Positions 44,601 through 59,799 are shown, counted from the stretch's first letter. The stretch: 64,000 nucleotides of DNA from Amyelois transitella (GCF_032362555.1 NC_083516.1:8457001-8521000), one strand, 5' to 3'. Notes: generated from the letters alone by a model not told the origin. Numbers and translations: made by a program.

Positions 44601-44736
44601 TTTTGTATCACATAAAATCAAGGGTGCAAAGTTTAAGTTCCTTTTATTTTCGCCCGCAAAGGGATTTCATACAAGTCGGTATGAGTATTTTAAGAAACAG
44701 AATTTTTCAATAACCAAAGGATCATTCATCATCATC
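41672..44736 (+). other. Intron, sparse repeats
   Basis: An inverted SINE-B scrap at 42645-42740 (CATCCTCACTTCTCTGGAGA), GGCGCC islets at 42280 and 43436, and a TATA-like TATATAAG at 43121-43128 that could be an internal promoter but lacks support. No exon recognised. Confidence 0.45.
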
Positions 44737-44862
44737 ATCGGTTGACTGGAAGATTGCATTAGCGATAAGTCCGCCTTTGTACCATCTCTATCTGTTTTGT
44801 GCTGTTTTATATGTTTTACTTTTTATGGTGCAATAAAGAGTTTTATCTATCTATCATTTAGC
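44737..44862 (+). mobile_element. LINE 3' end fragment (second family)
   Basis: CGGTTGACTGGAAGATTGC, AAGTCCGCCTTTGTACC and GTGCAATAAAGAGTTTTATC with an ATCT tail. The same order appears at 59800-59938. Confidence 0.7.
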
Positions 44863-47800
44863 TACAAATTGAAGAACAAAGTCTTGAGTCTTGAAGTTTC
44901 GTACTATAAAAATTCACCACAGCACCTCGACAATTACCGAAGTTATTTCTATTTATCCAAGCATTATCTGCTAAAAACCCTTTCAAATGGAGTTATCATG
45001 ATCACCATTAATCTTGCTTGTCACGGAGTTTTGCAATGCACTTGCTAAACAGCCACTATGTATGCACAGACTGTACGCATGTCTTTATGTATGTACTTGA
45101 AGGTGACTGGACAGACAAGCCGCAAACCTGCCAGCTATAAAATATTTATGTCACACCCGACCACATAGCGCCTATAAACTGTAACTGCCATGGTACTACC
45201 CTTTTTGTGAAACAAAGTCGTTACTGACACCCATTCTCGTTAAAAATCTTAATATTTGCGTAAAATTTATTGTGGATCTTTTTAAGCCACTTGGACATTT
45301 AGTTCTTCAGTCTCATCTAAATGTTCCTGGCGTTTTCTTTAGCAGTTCCCCAAGAATCAAATTGACTCTAGTCCGTTGAACGGAATTAGATAAAAGCCAC
45401 GCTAAGTACTTATTCACAAAGTCACTGTTTTTACTGTAGGGCAGTATAAACATACGACATAAATGTAGAATATAAGGCATTCTGGATATTGACTTAAACG
45501 AACCTGAAGGAAGCCGACTTGACAACTGCGTGGGCTAACGCAGCTGTAATAAATATTTCAGTGTCAAAATCACGCTTTTGTAAAAGGAGTAAACCAGTAG
45601 TAGGAGACAAATCCGATAAGTTATGAAGACTTGTATTGAATAGAAAAGCTTTGCATTTCATCTTAAGTTTACGAGCTATAAATGGCTCTAATACTGTATT
45701 GAAATTAGATGACTTTACTCAACTAACAACAACCCAAGAGCTACTTGATAATTGGTACTTTGAATTGGCCTCCATCGAGGCGATAAAAAATAATGTCATG
45801 GCACTACGTTTAATTCTATGCACTTCGATACGAATGTGTAATGTGTACTTTGCATTAATGCATTTCAATCTTCGATCAGTGTCGTAAAGGTTCGCACACA
45901 TCAATGGGTCAGTGTTGTAACTCATGTCAAATATTGTGATTCAGACTGAAGTGAAGAAGCTGTTGATGGTTTAATTTTCCGTCCCAGATATAACCCAGTA
46001 ACAATTTTTACATTTAAGAAATTAAAAGGCGTCACTTAGATTATTATAATTCTGCTTCCTTTTATTTGAAGATCCAAAATTTTTTACCGTTGAAATATTT
46101 ATGAGAAATCTCATAATTTGCTGAGAATTTTGCTCACGTAAATGTTTTGAGTTCGGAAGTATGTTGTTCACCGAACAGTTGTTTGTGAAATATATTTATT
46201 ACTTCAGCCGTGGGTGGTCTTACAGTTCTTGATAGAAGCATCTCTTCACAGATAATAGTTGCGTCATTCGCGGGATCAGAGTGTGTTTTGATAGAGGCTA
46301 TTTGGAGGCTATTTGTTTCGGGGCTATTCAAATACAAACTACTCTACAACCATAAAACTGTGGATAAAATTAGTTTCGATTCTTGCAATCATTAAAACGA
46401 AGAAATCCTATCAAATGAACTAACAAAACACGACCAAATAATTTCTGTTAGACTGAATGCATCTGGCCCATATAAGGCCAAGACATTCGATGATTACTTC
46501 GCTCGAATTTTAATCGAGTCGTGCTGTTACACTAATGACATCGAGTGATTTAAAATCGATTTCAAAGTCAGCTTACATTCAGGTATGCAGTTTCGTTTTT
46601 GCTTGACAGTAATCTTTCAATCGAATCGTTCGCGATTATTTGGAATGCTTTCTTATGCTTTCAAAAGAACCTGATACTATTTTGTCTGTATTTTTTTTGT
46701 TATTGTTATTTTCTGTATCATGTTTTCTTGTCCTTTATTAAACGTCCCTTCACTTTATTTTCTATGATTCGTGAATAATCATTCTGATTGAAACAGGGAA
46801 TGAAGTCTAACTAGCTGCTAGTTTGAGAAATGATCTTGATTTGTTCTTTCAACTTTTATTAAATGATTCTATTGAACGAAATTACATTGCAATGTCCAAT
46901 TGGTGTCAAAAATAGTATGTTAATTTTGGTCTGTGATTTGCCAATTCTCAACACCTCAGAATTTAACACCTACACAAACAAGTGTATTACAACTTAATTA
47001 ATTTGTATGTAATCTGTGTGGTTAAATAAGGTGTTGATTGACAAGTTGAACGTAGTTTTAATAACGTAAACTAATTATGTACTCATTAATGTATGTGTAC
47101 GTCATAAGTCTATAATAATGCGAATTGAGTTAATTATTAATAATTTCTTCTGTATTTCACCAGAATATTAATAATGATGCAAGTATCCACTAAGGCTATT
47201 CTTACCTATGGTTGAAGCCAATGTTGGCGAATCCATTAAAAAAATCAATAAACTAGCTATTATTTCTTAACTACAATACAAAAGTCATACTGGTTTAGTT
47301 CATAAAATAATAAATTAGAAGTTATGTTATGACATATAACAAATAACTGATTTTCATTGTATAATGTGACAACACAAATAACAAAGCAATCAATGCTCTA
47401 ACAAAAAGAGAACATCGAATTTTATGTCGGCAATATAACAGCTGAAATAATACTATGTTTTGTCTGTCTTCTATATGCTAATATTATGGCACTATGTAAA
47501 TTTTTGCTTGATATACATTTAAATTGGCCGAATATCGGTGGCATTCACCGACCTTCGGAAATCTATCGCGATTAATTTATGAAGTTCACCACCAAAACAG
47601 GTTTAATTGCCAAAATTGAACAGTATTCTATTTTGTCTAAAATATATAAAATACTGGTTGGAAGAAAACTATTCACACGGTTCTAGCGAGAAAGAGATGT
47701 TATCGATAATTTATGGTATAAATTAAAAAAAAAGTGTTTTACCAGCCAGACGCAAAAGTGGCAAAATCACATGCTATCTTCAGGACCTTGGTAGTTGGTA

Positions 47801-50800
47801 CTGAATATAATGTTGATGTTGCTAAAACCTAAAAGATAAAGATATGTATCGTTCGGTTAAATGACTAATCAATAACAATAATTATTATTCTAGAAATAGC
47901 AGGCACTAATGTACTAGAGAGGATGATACGAAATGAAAATGTGGATACAATTTATACCGTAAAAGTATTTAATGTTAGTTGTGTTGATAATAATTAAGAT
48001 AAGTATTTTTGTTGATCAAATCAATTTTATTCATGATAATGATACAATTACGATTCATATACAATCTTTTTACACTTCTAGTGTTCTGGTGTCAGTATAA
48101 CATGTCTGCAATGTCTGAAGATCGCAGTCGCCTACGTCTAGGATGGGCGTGGGCGCGGCGCCACCGCTGCCTCAGACGCAAATCTGCATTAATTACGAAA
48201 ATTGTTTAGTGTTAATGCCATTAGTCCAGTCACGTCACGGCAGCCATGTTTGGTGCTGTGGTCATGTTCTTAAATCTTTATCTTGTTCAAACTTATTGGT
48301 TTGTGTTTTTGCAATAATGCCTTCAATTGATTTAGGTTTTATAATTTGTTCATCTTCTGTTGTATTTGAATCAATAGTAATTATTAGTCTTCTTCTTCCT
48401 CTTTGTTATTACCGTTTACGTCCTCTCCGCTCTAAAGGAGAACCCGGGGTCCTAGGGAATTATAAGTACCGACTAACAATATGTTTTCTACTTTCAAATT
48501 ATTTGATGAAACGGAAGATTCTTTTACTTTTAATATTGAAGTGAAATAATTTCTTTTATCATGTTTGATCAACCAGACAAGGCGCGTTGAGAGAAACAAT
48601 CTTGATTCTATGATGCTGAAAAGGTTGTTAAGAGTTACTTTCGTATTGCAATGAGAAATCACTCTTAAATATAATTAAACTTCATAGAGTAACAATTTAT
48701 TGGCTATTTCAAATGAGTTATTAGGTACTCATAGCGCGCGTAGGAAGAGGTGTTACCAATAAGGGTGAAATCTCAAAAAGCCTGGTCTGGCTAGACATTG
48801 TTGCCTTAGATTATATCCATTTCGTCAAATTGTGTTAGTGTACTAATCTAATTGACAAAACCTTTTATAAATTAATTTAATTCGACAAGGTACAATTAAG
48901 TACCTACAAGATTTTGAGCTTTAGACTAATTTACTTGATGCATATTAATAAAAAGAACAAACTCTGAATATAATGGAAAATTGTTTCACTAAGATACAGC
49001 TAGCGGTATCGTTGTGTGCGCTTGTCTGTGACACCGAAAGTCCCTGCTTCGAACCCCGACCAGGGCAAGATGAGAAACGAACTTTGTCTCATTGGCCTGG
49101 GTCTATTTATTATGATTCCCTGCCAGAAAAGACATTGCGAAATGAAATTTTAGCTACAAGTTAAAAACTTCTATAAGTATAAATGCCACTGCATTATCTA
49201 ACCTGGATAAACATATCGCAACAAATGTTAGTAGCGACAAAAGCCAAATAAGCCGCCTGTTTGCAAACATTAGGCACAATTCACCGCTCTGTAGTATTAC
49301 CATAATGTGTTATGCTAATTCGTAAATGCCACTTGGGCAAACACCACTGTGTCACAAATTAAAGAATAACAGAGATGGTACGTTATCATTTTTAATTTAC
49401 TTTTAGGCAAGGACCGAGAATTAATACGAAATGTGGCGTAGTGATCAATATTGGTATTAGGAAGAACGATTCGACTTGTACCTACTCTTTAAGTTGATTT
49501 TACGAAATTAAGGAATACAGTACAATCTGGATAGAATCTGAAGGATCTGAAGGAATACAATACAAGGACAGTCTGGTGAAACCCAATAACCATGCTAGAC
49601 GTAAAATATTTTTTTAATACGAAAGAGGTATAGTTCTGTTATCACGTTATGGGGAGAGAGACTTTGAGAAGACATGCGTTGTATAATGGACAAACAATGT
49701 GCAAAGATAAAATTACACTAAGCACTGAATTAGTTTCGCTTTGTTGTAAATCCTCTCCTCTGTAAATCCAACCAAAACATATCACTGATTTCTCTTTATT
49801 ATTTGTGCGGATACTTAAAATCTGTGCAAGTAGATATTATTCATATTTTTTTAAAGAGTATATATCAATATCAATTATATTATTTCAACAAATACAAAAC
49901 AGAAGAAGCAAAGTGCTTTTATGTATTTGAAAGCAATTGTGGCGCCAACCTGACTTTAGTGTTTAGAAAACAAGGTGACTGTCTTTGCACGGCACAACAC
50001 GATTACATTGTCAAGGTATTATGCACAGAGTAAAGATCGCCATCCACGCTCTGTGCTATTGTCAAACAACAGTAATGTCAGCCCAGGAACCCCATAGTTA
50101 CATTTTGAAAACTTGTTCCTCTATTGCAAATACATTATCAATTATCGCTGATACGAATGTTAGTTTAGATACAATGAAATTCCCAAATGTGTTTATCGTA
50201 AATGATGTCACCCTTCAAATGCGAATTACAACACATTTTTTAACATTAATAAACTGAAACTATAAAAAAAACAGAAACAGTTACCGATGATCAAACATTA
50301 GACCTTAGAAATATTTGGAACTCACGGGACAGCCATAAATATTTTAATTTGACAAGAGTGACTCAGCGCTATTTTATTTATTCTCTGGACGTATTGTCTC
50401 ATAAGCGGCATAAAGAGAAGCGCATTATTAAAACATGTTTTTGTTCACTGTGATGAAACTGACTTGGATATGTGGACAGGTATAAATTATAAGACATTCT
50501 TTTTACTTGTATTACAATTCAGCTTCAGAGAATTCAAGTGCATAAGGAAACCGGTCGCTACTATCAACTCCTTTCACATAAATCTTGCTAATCAAACAAA
50601 CAAGCCATCTGTACTTCGAACCAATTTAAAATTGAACTTTTTGCAACTCAAAAAAAGTAAGTTATCGAGAAATTAAAAAAGAACTGTAAGATCATCAAGG
50701 TGACAAGCGATGGATCGAGCTTAAAAATGCAGTGGTACTAAGTATTTACACATGGATTTATGCAGAACCACGTTCAAACCAGTTCCGTCTTCAACTACCA

Positions 50801-53800
50801 TTTTCATGCTTACTACACGACAAGTGATATTACGTACCGGCACTATAATTACTGCACCGAGGCCTATTATAATATAATTAAATAGGCCAGCAGCTGTTCA
50901 TTATGTATTCTTTGTTGCAGTTCGTGTTTTAGCCCATTACGCTCCATTAATATTAAAAAAAAATATTTTTACGAGTTACCCTTGTTATAAAAACAGCCGT
51001 TTGTGTCAAATGCAAGATGAAATACATTATTACATATATTACTGGTCGCTTTATACTTTTATTATAAAAATTCTCGTTCAAACAAAACGTTCACTTGTAA
51101 GTTAATACAACATCGGGTCATAAGCCAAGTAAATCAATGATTGTATCTCCGATTTCAGCACGACTATTACCTCCTACTGGCTTTGCATCATCCATAATTA
51201 TTACATTACCGGTTAAACTCAGAAAAAGGTCAGTGTAAACCCCACTGTGTGGCAATTATCATTAAATACATCCAGTCTATAATGACCATTGGGCTCTATC
51301 TAATTATTTGAAGAAGAAATTATCCGATAGCGCAATTATGGGTGATAAAATTAACAATTCTATTACGTCGGTAAGCAACGAATTAAAAATACTGATGCTC
51401 TTGAATCCGAGCCAACGCAATGATTACTGTTCCAAAACAAAATCCGTGACTACTTCACACAGGCATCTGGAAAATCAGAATCAAAAAGAGTAATGGAATA
51501 TAGAGAGAACACCGCTGTGTCCAGAGAATAAAGGATGTGATTCACTCGAAAGCACTTGCACTTGTATGTGAGTCACAATGTTATCTGACTTTTACGACTG
51601 GCGTTGCTGCTGTTGTTCACTGAAATGTCTATACCCGATTTGCTGTTCATTTTATCAATTATTTGCCGGATGCTGGGGTATCGACAGGAATATTAATTAC
51701 AATGACAGTACACAACACGATAGCTTTGATGACGCAAATAGCTGTGCAGAAAGCATTGCCTTCGAGTGGAAATGTTAAAATTTCAAAGCCGCACCAATGC
51801 ACTTAAATTTTATAGCGAACTTTACTAGTTGTTATGAAATATCCACAAGAGCGTTGTAAAATTTTGTACTTTTATTACTACTAATAATGTCTGTGAAGAA
51901 TTTAGATACAGATAAAACTTGTGTTCTATTGTTAGATTACACATAATGGTTGTTAATTGTCGATAAACTCGACTGTCCATGGGTCCCCAGTAATGTGATT
52001 GGGAGATAAGAAATCAGAAAACACAGAAAATCAATTAAGAAAAGGTGCCGTTATCAGAAACGGCGAAGGTAAGGCGCAGCAAAAAGGGCAAAAGGACGTC
52101 CATGTCCAGACAGTCTTACCTTATGCTCTTATCGTAACTGCTCATTTGTCGGCGACATTCCGGGAATGGCGTCGGCGGATGGCCTAATTGACTTTGTCGC
52201 CCACACTGTATCATACTGCCATTAGCGACCGACGCCTCTAGGAGCCCCTTTTGTTCTCGTCAAGTTGCAACAGGTACACTTACCTGCCCATCGAATTTGC
52301 CAAACCGGGATGACGATATTTCAGAGAATACATAAAAAAATCTACCTGAGTCTTTTCTTCGTTCGTTGTAGTGGTTATTTGTCGATCTTGACTTATTGTT
52401 TCTAAATCTGCTTCGAGTGGCTGAGAACCTACTAAATAAACTGCAGTGACTCGCAATTAGAGTGTCCGCGTAAGTGATTAATAACTTCTAGCTTTAGCTG
52501 GATCCAGTAAATTACACTCGTTTCGTGTAGACACTGATTTTAAAGCCTTACTCGGATATTGGTTATTATTCCTAATTGAATGTCCACAATCAAATTGACT
52601 TGATTTATAAGTTTAAAAAAAGGTACATTTGCTTCTTAAATCTTTTAAATATGTAGCAAACTTACGTTATTAATTTTGGCGTATACCGTGTTAAGTTTAT
52701 GTTTAGAGCTGACTCATCGACTACCTGTCAACGACATTTCTAACGCCACTCCATCATACTCTGTTACTTTACATTCCTCGAACACTCATTACCCCTTAAT
52801 GGAACTTCAAGAGCGTGCCTTATTATCTTTATTTACTTTAAGAGCTCCCAATTGGATAGACATCTACCGTGAATTATTCATATTTTATTTTTATTTAATA
52901 CTTACAGTCCAACTTACGTACATAGTTGCATTTATTTCTGACCGCTTTCTTTTTAACATTTCTTATCGAATTAATGTTGCCATTTTGGCCTCGACTAAAA
53001 GGAATCTATTATTGATTCCTCTCATTTCTGAACACTTAAGATTTACGCCCTCCGACTCAATTATATCTTGAGTGGCTTTCGATTGCAGTGTCCCTTAGCT
53101 TTTATGGTCTAAAATTACCAATGGTGAACCGAGCAGGTTTTCGTTACCTTGCGTAGATTTCCGGCGGTCTGTAAATTGATCCAACTCGTTATAAATCTCC
53201 GGGGTTGAAACACCGATACGGTTAAAAGCATCGGCGGAGTAAAAATAGGGACCGCCTTAAGTTGAGGTTCGTGTCGTTTGATAAGACTTGAAGTTTTTGT
53301 GGCTCCGGGACGACTTCCAAAGATATCGAGCTCGCGACTGGAGATAATAAAACACGGTCTGTACTTCAAAGAGTCTCGAGCACCACACCGATTGAGACCG
53401 GGTTTTTAATATATTTAGATAACTTTACTTTGGAGCATTGTTGGTTTTACTTTACTCGATTGCATTAACAGATTTGTAAAGTAATGACTGGGCGTACCAC
53501 AGCTTTAGTGAAATATTTTCGGCTTACATAAAATGTTACGCTCTGAATAATGTTCACGGTTTCTCACTCGACTATGGACGGCGGCTGGCTAACATCTGTT
53601 ATCGAATCGGAATTTATGTTTTTACTCTTTCAAACACACCTGCCGCGGATATAAATAACAGTACTTAGTTACTACGTTCTATACACAATCGATAAGTTGT
53701 TATCGCGTTTCTCAGGACAATCAGGTTGTACTTGAGTCGGTTTGTTTTGTTAATATGTACTTATAAGATCTTTTTAAGTGTCATTGTATACATTTGTTTA

Positions 53801-56800
53801 TTCATCGTTAAGCTTCTGAAGTGGTCTGTCCACATGATTCCGACGCTGCGATCTCGGGTTCTCTCACGCTTACGTTGGTTCTCCGACCTGTCTGTTTTCT
53901 TGTTTCCGCATTTTCGCTGTGAGCTGCATTAAATTGAATTTATGCGCTGACGCGGGCATCTGTCTGAACTAGATATTTATCACCTCTCTAGCAACGTGTT
54001 ACTTGTCAAAACGAACGGCATCGTTGCGTTCGCGGATATAGTTTTTATGAATGCTCTCCTTTTCTTTAGTATAGTTACCGAAAAGGACAGAACGAATTTC
54101 TAATGAAGCAATCGATTGTGATAACCGACTTTATGGTATAGGATTAAAGCGTAGTTTAGTTTGTTTTTATAGCAGCGCTTTCAAGTATCGTAATGACTTG
54201 CTACGGTCGCATGGACGCATTCAGTATCCGCGTTTTCTGTTGAATAGTCTTATCCGCAAATATTGGTTAGGAAATTTGAATCTTGTTATGTTCCATTAGG
54301 GTTCATAATTTGATGCACTGTATTTTCTGTTGAATGATTCTTTCTATGCGTGCAGGGTATATCCTTGCAGCTCTGGCGCCGGCGCCGCACTTACGCTGCT
54401 ATTTTTTCCCGCGGCTTGCACTCTAATTTATACATTATGGTCTTAATTTATTCTCATTTTGTGTTACTCGTAATTTTCTAGTTTGTTACTATTGTTCTCT
54501 CTCTATTAGTCTTCGTGCATTGGCAGCGTGGGCACAGCGACGCCACGAACAACTATATTAATTGACTCGTCGCGTGTCCATATTTCTTACTGTGGGAAAT
54601 CAAGTGAAACTTAATCTATTATAAATCCATCTTTATTAAATTGCTATCAGTCATATCTTTTGACATATAATGATCATTTTGCTTATGTTCTCTAACGATT
54701 ACTTGAACAAATAAAGCTACTTATGTTAAGAGTGATGTTTAGAATAACAATGATTGAACAAGCAACACGTCGAAACAAACATAATGTTGAACTAATTTAG
54801 GTCGCAAGGTTATGTGCGAAAATGGGTAGGTCGAGGCTGACAGTAGTTGTGGTTTGCGGTTTGATTACGTCTACATAGAGACAGGCTACATGATTATTGT
54901 TACTGACTCTATTTTTACTGACACTTTATTTTCGAGCACATATTTTGTATAAGTATTTATAATTCGGGTTGGATTTTCGAAGCATGTCAAAAATGTTGCA
55001 GCAAAATGTTGTCATTCTTCTTTTCATTTTCACTTGCAATCTAAATAAGAGTAACACAATAAAAATATTGTTTCTCCTGAAATAATTTGAATTACATTAT
55101 AATTGTCTTACCTTGACATCAGTTAGAAAGTTTCAAATAGTAGTCAGAATTATGGAATGAGCCCGCAACGCCCTGCAATTTGCTATTTAGGTGTGAGTGT
55201 TATGACTCATAGATAATCTTACTCCTTTGTCAGGATTGACTTTACATTAACTAATCCATTAAACTACACCCAATAACAAAAGTCAATGCTATTATTATAT
55301 CTGTTTTTAAACTTCGTGGGATATCTGCTTCAAATAGAACATTCTAGAAAAGGGCATCGGCAGCGCAAGGGTAGCGGTTTATGACTATTATAATTAGACC
55401 TTAAGCGTGTGTCTTTTGTTACTCAAATTGTTCTGTTATGTGTGATCAGAGTGGGTCTAGTTTGATTGGACTTGGTACTGGTAAGCAAGCAGCACGTGGT
55501 GACAGATGTGAGTTAACTGAAAAAGTATGGTACCGTTAGTGCGTTCAATAATATGTGTACTGGCTAACTGTCTTCGGAACTGGATATTTTAGTTCACAAA
55601 TAAAATTGCGCTGTAATGGTTTTTAATTTATGGCCTAGTGCCATTCAGAAATTATTTTTAGATTATTTAATATTTTTTTAACTGGCCTGGTGGCCTTAAT
55701 TGAAATAAAAATCTATTTTAGAACCACAAATTTCGGATCCAGATAATGGAGATTTGTCAAAGAGGACAAAATAGAATTTCAAGGGTTCTTTGAGTTGTTC
55801 TCATTTCCAGAAATAACATCGTCAGTTATTGATGTAAATCAATCGTGCAGAAGCAATACATACCATGATGTTCATTGATAACTATTTATTATTTGATAAA
55901 CTATTAAATTAGCATGAAGTACTTCATGCCAATCATACTCATCAACAGGTCTGTCACGCATATTGTTTTGATCACGATTTGCATGGTATGGTAAGAAATA
56001 TTAGTATTGTGATTGAGATGACTCAAGTCATTGCTGACGGTACTTCGATCGAACCGTGTTTATTTATACCAAACAGTAGCGTGTAAATCGGGATATTGTT
56101 TATAAGTTTTATATTATGGCCTGGCATAATAAACAGACACTCCTGCGTCTGGTTCTCTTTTAGAAATATGCTCCATAAGTTGGTAATTAAAGTCTGGTGT
56201 CATGTCTAGTTGGTTGTTAAGCTTGCATGTGGTTGAAAAAACGAAATGTTCTACCAACACCAGTAGGTTTGATGTCAAGGTACCTGTTATTTTATCTTTC
56301 ATTTGCAAACTCGTCATTACATACAAATGTTAAGTTTAAATTATTGAATAATTATACCACTCTAAATGGAAAGAAATAAAAATAAAAAATATTATTATCA
56401 AACTTCCTTTAAAAGCACGAAAGAAATTTTCGGTTTTATTCTCAATTTACAGAAGAACCAAAACTTATATTTATATTTTTTGTTTCAGGTATGTTCGTCC
56501 ATGTCCATTGTACAGCATTGCGAACAACATTTCGAACACATTTGGTAAAGGATTCATTCGGTAGTTCTTTTAGACTTGTCAAAATATAGGAACCAATGAA
56601 GCTACATATTGCGCTATCACTTCTCGAATGGCCCAGAATTCCTTATTCTTTGATGTATCGATGATGTTATAGGTTATAGTCGACTTTTTAATACACAGCT
56701 ACTTAACGTTGCTAAGGGAGCTCTGAAACAAAGAGTGATTGTATTATTTCATCCATTAAGAAGTGCATACTGCACTGTGACTTGGTTATCTGCAGTGACA

Positions 56801-59799
56801 CTTCTATCGGCCTATTGTCGAATCGCTTGATAAAACTTGATGTCCTTTTCACCTTCCCTAGTATATACTGACCAAGTGTCTCATTCAATGTGTTTATTGA
56901 CCTCCTCGAATTGTGCAAATATTAGTTTCGTCTCCTTTTCGGATCCGTTGGAAGAAAATCTTTCTACTTGCCTCGATCCCTGCATGATTCATCAATCTTT
57001 TGTGAAAACTCTTGACCTGACCTTCTTACCCGATTTGATCAAAGTCATCTAAACGTGACCTTTCCATCGTTCCTATTTAACTATTATTTAATTAATACAA
57101 TATACTTACTTTATTGTAAATCTTTATCTAGTTAACACTAGTTTGTTACTTTCGAAAATTAACGAATTTGATGAATTGAATCCACATAAAATCTACATAG
57201 AACTAAATGACGAAGTGTTGCACTGTTATGATACAATCTTATATGTGGTTTGCTCATTAGTCAGGTCATTTCAAGGAATCTGTGCTAAATTCATTGTTAC
57301 CATAACAATTAACAATCGGCGGTTTTCCAAAGCGATGACGACCAGGACAGGCATTGTTTGCGAAAGAGTGGCGCCACCGCGCTTCGGCGCCGTCGCATCC
57401 GCTAGTGACGAGAATGTATAGTCGATAATTCGCCAAAACCATAATAATCAAACACATCATCTGAGATGTGAGCGTAATTGGGGTTCAGTATAATCATCAC
57501 GACGCCTGTTAAAATTTTATTCTCACCGATAGACTTTGTTCATATGTTGTTATTCCAGCGGAAATTGTTTTGCTTGCACACAAAAAAACAGTAAATAACC
57601 CGCACGAATGCGAATTAATTGCGTTGTAATTACTTAAGACTAAAAATGTAGTGTGTGAATGGAAAGCCGTTTCGCTTATTAATGTTAGCAGACTAGGAGC
57701 AGGGCTCTAAACATCCACAAGAAATCTGTAGTTTGACGCGCCTTTAGTCGTAAAGTGTTCGAACAAATTGCACAGATTAACCATTTATCCTGTTTATCGA
57801 TATTACGGTTTGACCGCTTGGTCTCGCTTCGCTTGGCTTGTCGCCTGTCGACCTCATTCCTTGTCGACGCGGCGCCTGTCTCGATCAACGATTAGCAAGA
57901 CTACACGCCCATCACTATTGTCTTTTTCATAAACCCGCAATAATTGTTTCCGAACAAGTTTTAAAGTCCATTGTGTACACTTATCTTGTTTTTGCTTTGT
58001 TTCGCCAATTTGCGAAAGCACATAATTTATTGATTAAATCTTAAAAGTATTTTAACGGAAATTATACTGTAAATTGAATGTTTCCTTGGCTTTTTAAACT
58101 TGAATCATATTGGGTTCGTTGGAAATTATTGCAACAGTTTCACTTGGGAACATTGCACAATGTATATCGTTTATGAACACAAAATACAAGAGCAATTTAT
58201 TTCATAAATTTTATAGCCGGATTCAGCCCAGTGGTGTTGGTGTCACATTAATCATTACTAGTTTTATTTCGCGTTTCACATTACAAGCCTTCATCTATTG
58301 CACTCGCTGCCGGCGCCACAGTTCTTTGGCCGTGTGCCACTGAAGTGCTTAATACTGCACCATTAATTTCTAAATCCAATGATAGTACAACGTGACAGGC
58401 TTTGTCACGAAAATCAGAAGAAAGTCTTACTTTAATAACGTTGGCTGTTTGGTTTACATTTGAGCTATTCTGTTTGGAATATCGGAGAGTTGTGTTTATA
58501 ATAATTTCTCGGGTTTACATAAATCACGTTTGTTTCGCTAAACAATCATACGAAGAGAATTATCGCGTAATTACGTTTCTCTTTTGTACTTGTGATTCTG
58601 CGTTGTACGGCCGTGTATTCGAATGCTCTTTGTGTAGCTGACTAATATTAATTGCCTCAATTTCATTTAAATGTACCTCAACACATATTTAAGACTTTTT
58701 CCAAACATATTTTTTTTTATTTATGTAGTAATCAAAATGTGAAAACAGTATCGAACTTCTTTCATGGCTATATTTTTTACTTTTGGAAAATTGGCCCAAG
58801 TTTTTTTTACAAAGAATGACTCAACTCTTTAATAAGATCGTCGAAATAAAACATTTAAGTAAGACGGTGCTGTTGTGATGCATGACATGTCTCGTATGCA
58901 TGCACTTGGCGAGTCGCCATTAGTGACCTCATTGCGGCCCGTTTTTGGCGCCACCGTCGCGCGCTGATCGCTATCGCATCGATGACATGCCAAAACGCGG
59001 ACCTAGAGATATTTATCGATATTTATTTTAGACGACATACGTCACATCACTATGTATTGCTATTAATATTTTTTTTCTTCTAATTAATTGACTTATTTGT
59101 ATTTTCGACGCGTGTTTCTAAGTTTTTCATATTATTAATTTTGGTAATAGTCGCGCATAGCTAATATTCCATTTACTCGTCTTCGTCGCTGACTTATTCT
59201 TGGAAAACCCTACGTCGTTCCTTCAGCTATTTCTACTGCTTCTGCTAAGGCTTCTTCCAGCCCTGAGGTTTGGTCTTGTCAGTATAGTTCTTTCAGTCAG
59301 ACCTCTGCAGCATTTAACTGCGGACAGTACCTTAAAACACTTAACAATAATTTTATTACTTTTTAAAATTATTATCACTTTACTCAATACTTAATTCTTT
59401 ATTTGCACCTCCAGTTACATATAAATTAACTTCAGGTTCCTGATGGGTCTTTGATATAATGTAGGAGTCTTTAGTTATCACACCCCGGGCACAGATTATA
59501 AGTACATTTCACATCTTACTCACGTCTCCTGCAATGTTTACAATGCATGTTGAATACAGGATAAAAGTGACTCAGAACATTTTATTACAAACACGAGCGG
59601 ACAGAAGACTGTCACTAGATTATTTTAAAATTGTTAATTTTCTTGCATAGAATATAATAGGATGAATAATATTAACTAACTCAATATGATCAACAATAGG
59701 TCATCCTGATTTGATATTTTATGTATGTATTTGTAATGTATTTTATGTATATTGTAAGTATTTATTCATTTTGTTTGTAATGTATGTATTTTGCAGTAT
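44863..59799 (+). other. Repeat-poor intron with GC-rich islets
   Basis: 15 kb with one recognisable repeat (49 kb). GC-richer islets at about 48120-48180, 52140-52250, 53150-53400, 53560-53600, 54360-54420, 57360-57420, 57820-57890 and 58880-58990, most with CpG and several with GGCGCC. Open frames at 48143-48544 and 52676-53071 have no recognisable domain or codon bias. I read this as regulatory intron sequence. Confidence 0.5.
48998..49115 (+). mobile_element. SINE-C fragment
   Basis: Head remnant GCGCTTGTCTGTGACACCGA, CTTCGAACCCCGACCAGGG and GATGAGAAACGAACTTTGTC. The only clear repeat between 44.9 and 59.8 kb. Confidence 0.65.

Noticed and set aside
48143..48544. 133-residue open frame
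   Set aside because: No recognisable domain, erratic composition (Cys/Leu/Ile-rich), no codon bias and no splice context. Probably chance in the intron.
52676..53071. 131-residue open frame with hydrophobic stretch
   Set aside because: Long for this base composition but without recognisable family, start context or paired splice sites. Kept only as a note.
53115..53369. 84-residue minus-strand open frame in a GC islet
   Set aside because: Composition reflects the islet. No family recognised and no flanking exon signals that I trust.
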